This document shows, one piece after another, positions 61,601 to 64,000 of a stretch of 64,000 nucleotides of DNA. Location of the stretch: assembly GCA_940671915.1 (NCBI GenBank), contig CALNVZ010003429.1:23732294-23796293 (forward strand), given 5' to 3'. A model generated the notes under the pieces. That model was not told the DNA's origin. It did not search any database and was given only the letters and a program-made list of their open reading frames with translations. Both the position numbers and the translations under genes were made by a program. Position 1 is the stretch's first letter. Each line of letters starts with the position of its first letter. The DNA comes from Paracentrotus lividus. Lineage: Eukaryota > Echinodermata > Echinoidea > Camarodonta > Echinidae.

Positions 61601-62138
61601 AATTCCATACTGTATCGATAAAATAAGATCATCTTATCTTTTGAATGTCACTTATTAATATCTTACACATGTATGTTTTTAAAGAAACAATGAAATTTAT
61701 CGTGAAGTCTCTTCATTTTTTCGTTGAAAAATCCATAATTGTTAGAAGGGGGAGGGGGGGGGGGGGCAAAGTATTTAACCGTGAAACAGTGGCGCTAAAT
61801 CCCTATATCTGATATAGGTGACTACTGATTTATAAGGAACTATAATTGTGAATTCCTAGAAAAGTGTATTAATTTGATATTACGAATTCTCAAACAACAA
61901 ATGAACACATTAAACATCGCTTCGTTTTGTTGAAATACTTTTTACATGCCGAAAACACGATCATGGTCAGAGTAACAAAGACAGCAGATTCTAAAGCAGT
62001 GATTATAATATAGGCCTATGAAGAAATATGGATATACTTACTAGCTGTAGGAGAATTACTAGAAAGTTGGGCTGATGCGATACTTGCAAATGGCATTAGG
62101 ACAGCGAATATTACCCCAAAAGAAAATCCAAGATCCAT
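40478..62138 (-). CDS. Gene B: signal peptide - MAM - transmembrane - ITAM-tail receptor (six-exon model)
   Basis: Predicted type I cell-surface signalling receptor. Model exons in transcript order: 62138-62042 (signal), 61609-61508 or 55910-55809 (MAM part 1), 52851-52568 (MAM part 2), 48649-48571 (MAM part 3), 41644-41542 (membrane helix), 40721-40478 (tail). All splice sites are GT/AG and phases match (1,1,0,1,2); lengths sum to 909 nt, 302 residues plus stop. Residues 1-23 are a signal peptide, about 33-182 a MAM domain with four cysteines and several N-glycosylation sequons (NCS, NAS, NGS, NCT, NET, NIT), about 190-212 a helix without charged residues, then an RRRHRR stop-transfer and an 80-residue acidic tail with three YxxI/L motifs. 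MAM domains mediate adhesion or recognition (meprin, A5, RPTP-mu); ITAM tails recruit SH2 kinases when phosphorylated. Immune function is inferred. Exon 3 holds two offsetting indels, and other exons could have been missed. Confidence 0.75.
41542..41644 (-). CDS. Gene B transmembrane exon
   Basis: 103 nt, acceptor TTTGAACAG, donor GTAAAA, phase 1 to 2. It encodes a short stalk NPVQVLVKASS, a hydrophobic segment VVSVAMVCLLCVVIIVF, then IRRRH. The helix has no charged residue, so the receptor need not pair with a separate adaptor and would signal through its own tail. The phase-2 end (AG) joins the G that opens the tail exon to make Arg. Confidence 0.8.
41645..42890. other. Gene B intron with one CCCGTAACTAGGAT repeat
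   Basis: After a (CA)n tract, GGCCCGTAACTAGGATTTTT at 41971 followed by a G-rich stretch is the same end as the modular element at 17208. It is followed by poly(G) near 42086 and TCGCCAGGGGGG near 42260, without the GCGAGCG modules. Confidence 0.5.
42891..43060. mobile_element. Foldback MITE with GGTGAAACACAG end
   Basis: CTGTGTGATGTTTCACC near the left and GGTGAAACACAG at the right, with inner pairing of GTTACGAACGACTTTACGAA and TTCGTAAAGTGATTC then TTACGAACGAC. About 170 bp, no coding capacity. Confidence 0.55.
43631..43657. repeat. Poly(A) run
   Basis: 27 A in a row; no clear element is attached. Confidence 0.8.
43812..44632 (-). mobile_element. LINE fragment: PHD finger plus APE endonuclease start
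   Basis: Reading down the minus strand: a PHD-type zinc finger (HPCQICSRAV, GVACDDCQEWYHVEC, WQCVNCG), a Ser/Thr/Pro-rich linker, then the endonuclease start (KILVV.FQSAKKK, SELFPPIYSVIRKDRNDGYG, NVLIALKREF, IIGALYRPPSSS, FWLGGD). PHD fingers ahead of an APE endonuclease are known in CR1-like LINEs. The frame shifts several times and ends at the GGD of the endonuclease; no reverse transcriptase follows, so this is an internal fragment lying in a gene B intron. Confidence 0.75.
45157..45600. repeat. Two diverged copies of a block of about 230 bp
   Basis: AGCTGCTTTCAGG.CTA.A followed by AAGATGGCTG.CATG and CCA.AAAATATCCAAGA occurs at about 45158 and 45393. It may be untranslated sequence of the neighbouring LINE. 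Confidence 0.5.
45754..47093. mobile_element. TTAA-bounded element 1 (1340 bp, GGACGTTGCACAGTT ends)
   Basis: TTAA at 45750-45753, then GGACGTTGCACAGTT; the right end is AACTGTGCAACGTCC followed by TTAA at 47094-47097. About four diverged units of about 210 bp fill the interior. TTAA duplication is the mark of piggyBac-type transposition. Non-autonomous. Confidence 0.75.
46070..46860. repeat. 210-bp tandem units inside TTAA element 1
   Basis: TCCATGTGCTCGTTTTC, TATCGG.GCCCGAATA, GGCTTGAAAACCACAAAA and CG.GCCGAAAACGTC recur at about 204-219-bp intervals (TATCGG at 46306, 46510 and 46729, plus a weaker copy near 46090). Confidence 0.6.
47098..47497. mobile_element. TTAA-bounded element 2 (400 bp)
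   Basis: Ends AGGCGGGCTCACACTATGCG and CGCATAGTGTGAGCCCGCC. It shares TTAA 47094-47097 with element 1 and TTAA 47498-47501 with element 3. It contains the palindrome CAGTGACGTCACTG. Inner termini are rich in GCGACTTGCTGCGGTGCGAT. Confidence 0.8.
47502..47901. mobile_element. TTAA-bounded element 3 (400 bp), inverted relative of element 2
   Basis: Same family and length as element 2 but inserted in the opposite direction, so 47098-47901 forms an 800-bp near-palindrome. Ends GGCGGGCACACACGATGCG and CGCATCGTGTGAGCCCGCT. TTAA at 47902-47905 is shared with element 4. Confidence 0.8.
47906..48276. mobile_element. TTAA-bounded element 4 (371 bp)
   Basis: Ends AGCCCAGCGCACACATTGCG and CGCAATGTGTGCGCTGGGC, TTAA at 48277-48280. 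Its subterminal sequence is GATGCGATCGCACTAAGATC and the reverse. A different family from elements 2 and 3, but it shares the style of ends built from CACAC and repeated GCGAT. Confidence 0.8.
48571..48649 (-). CDS. Gene B MAM exon part 3 (C-terminal strand)
   Basis: Starts ISFKAIRG and continues, one base out of frame, as FHKTGIDNITIIE, then returns to frame for NPYK. This is the MAM C-terminal signature (F.A.RG....GIDDI.V). Total length is 79 nt, exactly right for phase 0 to 1, so one extra base and one missing base offset each other; read straight through it meets a TGA. Acceptor AAATTCAG, donor GTTTGT. Homologous to gene A 13676-13589, which has no break. Confidence 0.65.
48872..48933. 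repeat. Hairpin, arms about 24 bp
   Basis: GGTACTCAAGAAAAAAAAAT and TATT pair with AATAATTTTTTTTCTTGAGT plus ATCC; loop about 13 bases. Confidence 0.7.
49268..50004. mobile_element. Foldback element with 75-bp arms
   Basis: AGCTTTCGCTGGACTACGG, AGAACGTTAGCAT and CTATTTTCAAAAT near the left pair with ATTTTGAAAATA, ATGCTAACGTTCT and CCGTAGTCCAGCGAAAGC at the right. About 737 bp, no transposase. Confidence 0.65.
50048..50373. mobile_element. Foldback element with GGTGAGTCCTATTCC end
   Basis: GGTGAGTCCTATTCCTTTT and GCCTGTTTTTATA..GATATTTGGAA pair with TTCCAAATATCATATATA then AAAAGGAATAGGACTCACC. A block of about 54 bp (GTGAGTAATGCA.TGTATTGG and following) is doubled inside at 50211 and 50257. 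Confidence 0.6.
50374..50480. repeat. Perfect 45-bp inverted repeat with 17-base loop
   Basis: CTAGTGAGTAACGCTTTACA opens and TGTAAAGCGTTACTCACTAG closes; all 45 positions pair, with loop CTGATGAATTTGTGCAA. It abuts the preceding foldback. It could be a very young MITE, a small-RNA hairpin source or a sequencing fold-back. Confidence 0.85.
52139..52331. mobile_element. MITE with AAGGCGCCTTCTCC ends, unit 1
   Basis: AAGGCGCCTTCTCCATTCAA then AAGGCGTCAGTTTC pairs with GAAACTGACACCTTTTGAA then AGGAGAAGGCGCCT. About 190 bp with arms of about 34 bp; the copy in unit 2 is 57875-58064. Confidence 0.7.
52568..52851 (-). CDS. Gene B MAM exon part 2, intact copy
   Basis: 284 nt, acceptor CACTCCAG, donor GTACGT, phase 1 to 0. 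It encodes the central MAM strands: RYLRASLNNPGLTQG, then SGRGILSFQYLF, then GSYEVRVCKG and GWAAKEIPFNC. Gene A has a clear homologue sharing the NNPG(V/L)T.G and SGRGILSF.YLFN motifs. Cys3 and Cys4 of the MAM fold lie in VRVC and FNC. Sequons NAS, NGS, NCT and NET suggest heavy glycosylation. Confidence 0.85.
54036..54981. mobile_element. TTAA-bounded MITE in gene B intron, unit 1
   Basis: TTAA (54032-54035), CCCTATCAAGACCAAGG ... CCTTGGTCTTGATAGGG, TTAA (54982-54985). Near both ends is a second palindrome, a G-run followed by CACATTGTG and a C-run. 946 bp, interior AT-rich, no transposase. Confidence 0.8.
55809..55910 (-). CDS. Gene B MAM exon part 1, proximal copy
   Basis: Same 102-nt exon as 61609-61508, with the same acceptor and GTAAGT donor, in the first 5.7-kb unit. 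It lies directly upstream of the intact part 2 exon and may be the copy really used if the duplication is genuine. If the duplication is an assembly artefact the two are one exon. Confidence 0.75.
57875..58064. mobile_element. MITE with AAGGCGCCTTCTCC ends, unit 2
   Basis: Counterpart of 52139-52331 within the second 5.7-kb unit; it differs by a few single-base losses. Confidence 0.7.
58299..58578 (-). pseudogene. Gene B MAM exon part 2, distal copy with frame breaks
   Basis: Counterpart of 52851-52568 but 280 nt instead of 284. The visible differences are four one-base losses in short runs (for example in CCC, GG and TT), with no obvious substitution, so the MAM frame is lost. The splice sites are intact. 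The pattern looks more like consensus errors in a duplicated assembly block than like natural decay. Even if intact, its phase-0 donor could not join the phase-1 acceptor of the next MAM part 1 exon. Confidence 0.7.
59748..60683. mobile_element. TTAA-bounded MITE in gene B intron, unit 2
   Basis: Counterpart of 54036-54981 with the same TTAA flanks (59744-59747, 60684-60687). The two copies differ mostly in lengths of G, C and A runs. Confidence 0.8.
61508..61609 (-). CDS. Gene B MAM exon part 1, distal copy
   Basis: 102 nt, acceptor TATCGATACAG, donor GTAAGT, phase 1 to 1. It encodes WNCSF, then EDPC, then DVFWYITT, the N-terminal strands of a MAM domain (Cys1, Cys2 and the conserved Trp). 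It is identical in sequence to 55910-55809, its counterpart in the other 5.7-kb unit. It is the copy nearest the signal exon. Confidence 0.75.
62042..62138 (-). CDS. Gene B exon 1: signal peptide
   Basis: The exon reads MDLGFSF followed by the hydrophobic core GVIFAVLMPFASI and a likely signal peptidase site after ASA, leaving QLSSNSPTA as mature N-terminus. It ends in phase 1 at a perfect GTAAGT donor. An in-frame upstream ATG at 62162 would add MWVFERLT; the inner ATG gives the more typical signal peptide, so I chose it. The next exon begins with TA, giving Ile at the junction. Confidence 0.8.
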
Positions 62139-62258
62139 CGTCAATCTCTCAAATACCCACATCAAAATACAAGAAAGCTATTTTGTACTAAATGAGCACC
62201 GATATTTTTCTCTACATGCTCAATGATGAACAATGTATCAGTTGTGATATCCGTATTA

Positions 62259-62276
62259 CTTTATAAGGGAAATCCG
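62259..62276 (-). promoter_or_regulatory. Gene B TATA box and kappaB-like site
   Basis: On the minus strand TTATAAAG (62266-62259) lies about 120 bp before the gene B ATG. Immediately upstream is GGGAAATCCG on the plus strand (62267-62276), matching 9 of 10 positions of the kappaB consensus. The TATA position agrees with a TATAAAG about 131 bp before the gene A ATG in similar flanking sequence. The kappaB call is by motif only and could be chance. Confidence 0.4.
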
Positions 62277-62289
62277 TTGTAAGTCACAG

Positions 62290-62570
62290 TTACAATAAAT
62301 AATATAATAGCTGTATGCATTTCATGGATATCAAAACGACTTCTTTCCTCCTCTATAGCTTCCGTGTATTGATTGGATGTAGGCGTACTCATTCAGGAAG
62401 TACTTGAAACAAAAGTGAAATACAGAAAGGGCCAACAAGTATTAGAACAACACATTCACTGCTGACCAGGTGATAATGTTTATTCATATCATTTCAGTGT
62501 TTTATTATATTACAAATATTTTTGCTTTGACAACTCTTTTCTTTCAGTTTAGATTTCTTTTTTCTTATAT
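62290..62570 (-). promoter_or_regulatory. Conserved upstream block of gene B
   Basis: Counterpart of 23060-23350. It sits directly behind the gene B TATA region and shows the arrangement before insertion. No coding frame is conserved between the two, which argues for regulatory or untranslated sequence. Confidence 0.5.
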
Positions 62571-62689
62571 TATCATGACTTAATAAAGATAATGTAACGT
62601 AATAGGTTTCGTGTGTCAAGGGCTATTGAGCTGGGGAGCTGCTGCCTCAATATCTTCAGACATGTATGTAAACATACAAAAAAGTTTGC

Positions 62690-63010
62690 AGGTTAATAAA
62701 CCCTTCGGAAAAGTTCAGTAAAACGATTTAAGCCCGGATACTTTTCCTGTACCTTATGGTTATTCTTGATGTTCATACAAGTCAATTAATATATTTCTTT
62801 TATTGATATCCTATTTATAATTGTACGTGTTTGCGGGGCCTCCTGAATAACAATATTATACCACTGATTGGGGGTACCCTGTATAAAATAAAACGGAATG
62901 AATGAATAAATAAATAAATATCATGTCAATGCACCGATTATCTGAATATGGGGAACAGTCAAAAGTAAAGCACGCCATCACTTTTATGAGTAAGTATCAA
63001 CATGATCAAT
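62690..63010. mobile_element. Diverged arm of the 5461-6515 foldback family
   Basis: AAGCCCGGATACTTTTCCTG, TTATTCTTGATGTTCATACA and TATTGATATCCTAT follow the arm of the 5.5-kb element. It is interrupted at 62837-62920 by another insertion. Confidence 0.45.
62837..62925 (+). mobile_element. LINE-like 3' tail inserted in the foldback arm
   Basis: GGGGTACCCTGTATAAAATA followed by (AAAT)n/(GAAT)n is a typical CR1-type 3' end; a similar tail (CTACTCTGTATAAATAT ... AAATAAATAAA) lies at 25420-25455. Confidence 0.4.
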
Positions 63011-64000
63011 GAAAAGAGGAAATAATGAACTTAATGTCAATTTTATTAAAGTTAAGAATAATCAAAAAGCCCCATAAAGGCGTTTTGTGGAATTTTAAGG
63101 AGATTCGTGAAGAACTACTTACTAATTAAAAATTATACAGTGTATGAAATTAACCTTAATTTAAGCACATTTTGCAACTAGGCTTAATTGTTTAGAGCAT
63201 CTTCCCAAACTCATTATGATCATCAAATATAAGTGGAACCCAGACGATCACGAGCGCAAGCGGGAAAAATTATAAAACGATTTAATTTCTTTAATTAAAA
63301 AAAGAAGAAGATATTATCCTTGAATATAAAAAAGTTGCGAGCAATTTTCTACGTAGGGAACCGATGCCATAGCTTTTAACATGTGTTTAAGTGTGATTTC
63401 TATCATATCTGCAACATTTCTGTGCTTTTCATTTATTTTCTATCGAGAGGACCTGCTCGCGCAGTTTTTTAGTTTTGCGATCACAGTCGAATAAATAAAT
63501 AAAAAATATAATAATACAAACATGTACATTAACAATAAAATAATTCACCTGCCAAAATAACCGTAGCAGTAACACACACAAAGCACAGCACACACCACAC
63601 CACACACACGCACACACAATAATTAACCAAGAGGGAAACTTAACACAAATTATTAAGGGGTACATCAGGTGTTGTAACTGTTAACGAACTGCTGGTAAAA
63701 TTTACGATTGAATACATTAAGTGTAGTTGCATCAGAAATAAAATTTTTGTTTTGTTTAATTTTTTTTTTTTGCCCAGTATATCGAATTGATCTTTAGTCT
63801 AGAGAGTTTAAGGGCTTTTGGCAATCAAATCTCATAGAATTGCCTGTAAAATGTGAATGGATATTGGAATTAAGCTGAAACATATTGTGAAATGAAAGTG
63901 GAAGAGTATTGCTAAGAAAACATATATATACATGAAAATACCAACAAGACATGGATGTATGTCAAAAATGTTTAAAGTTTCAGCGAATGAAAAATAGGGG
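63010..64000. other. No gene recognised
   Basis: AT-rich end of the window with a (CA)n tract near 63570-63620. The minus-strand frame covering it is low-complexity. Confidence 0.5.

Larger units (their letters stand above)
56276..61956. repeat. 5.7-kb direct tandem duplication, unit 2
   Basis: Second unit of the pair, adjoining the gene B signal exon. Its right end runs into ACGATCATGG, unique sequence leading to that exon, so unit 2 has the natural right junction while unit 1 has the natural left junction. This is what a falsely joined second haplotype would look like; a recent real duplication is also possible. Confidence 0.9.

Noticed and set aside
50521-61956. A receptor with two MAM domains
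   Set aside because: Splice phases do not allow it, and the second set of exons looks like an assembly duplicate.
1-64000. tRNA, rRNA, CRISPR arrays or bacterial operons
   Set aside because: None was seen; intron signals, MITEs and LINE tails mark the sequence as eukaryotic.

Overview
The window looks like genomic DNA of a marine deuterostome invertebrate, most likely an echinoderm. It is AT-rich, intron-rich and full of short non-autonomous transposons. The palindrome TAGGCCTA(T/C) recurs (near 3817, 19810, 24089, 24545, 39991, 43530 and 62010), and so does the module GCGAGCGCGAAGCGCGAGC. I recall both from echinoderm assemblies but could not search for them. There is no long open reading frame: genes are seen only as short exons joined by splice sites of matching phase, all on the minus strand.

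The main content is a cluster of small single-pass receptor genes. The clearest model (gene B, 62138 down to 40478) encodes a signal peptide, one MAM domain split over three exons, one membrane helix, and a cytoplasmic tail with three tyrosine motifs spaced YxxI-(8)-YxxL-(8)-YxxL. The first pair matches the ITAM consensus and the last motif also matches the ITIM consensus. The six exons sum to 909 nt (302 residues). Gene A (21849 down to at least 13589) has a different signal peptide and a diverged MAM domain on the same exon and phase plan; its membrane and tail exons were not found. Gene C is a second tail exon (29411-29024) with an in-frame 48-residue duplication. A and B share upstream sequence and a TATA box. 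I infer a tandem family of signalling receptors, plausibly immune, with variable ectodomains and conserved tails.

Layout: 1-13.5 kb, repeats (LINE remnants, a hAT MITE with 8-bp target duplication, a 1-kb palindrome, a G+C-rich MITE family); 13.6-23.4 kb, gene A with its promoter; 23.5-28.4 kb, terminal-inverted-repeat elements; 27.6-31.0 kb, segmental duplication copy 1 with gene C, ending in a 100-N gap; 31.1-39.0 kb, mostly unrecognised sequence with a degenerate ACTGGT-rich satellite; 39.1-41.5 kb, segmental duplication copy 2 with the gene B tail; 41.7-50.5 kb, a PHD/endonuclease LINE fragment, four TTAA-bounded elements in a row, MAM exon 3 and nested foldbacks; 50.5-62.0 kb, a 5.7-kb direct tandem duplication carrying MAM exons 1 and 2; 62.0-62.6 kb, the gene B signal exon and promoter.

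Caution on quality: the two 5.7-kb units differ mainly by single-base length changes in short runs. This suggests an uncollapsed haplotype or false duplication in a poorly polished long-read assembly. Apparent frameshifts in exons should be read in that light.
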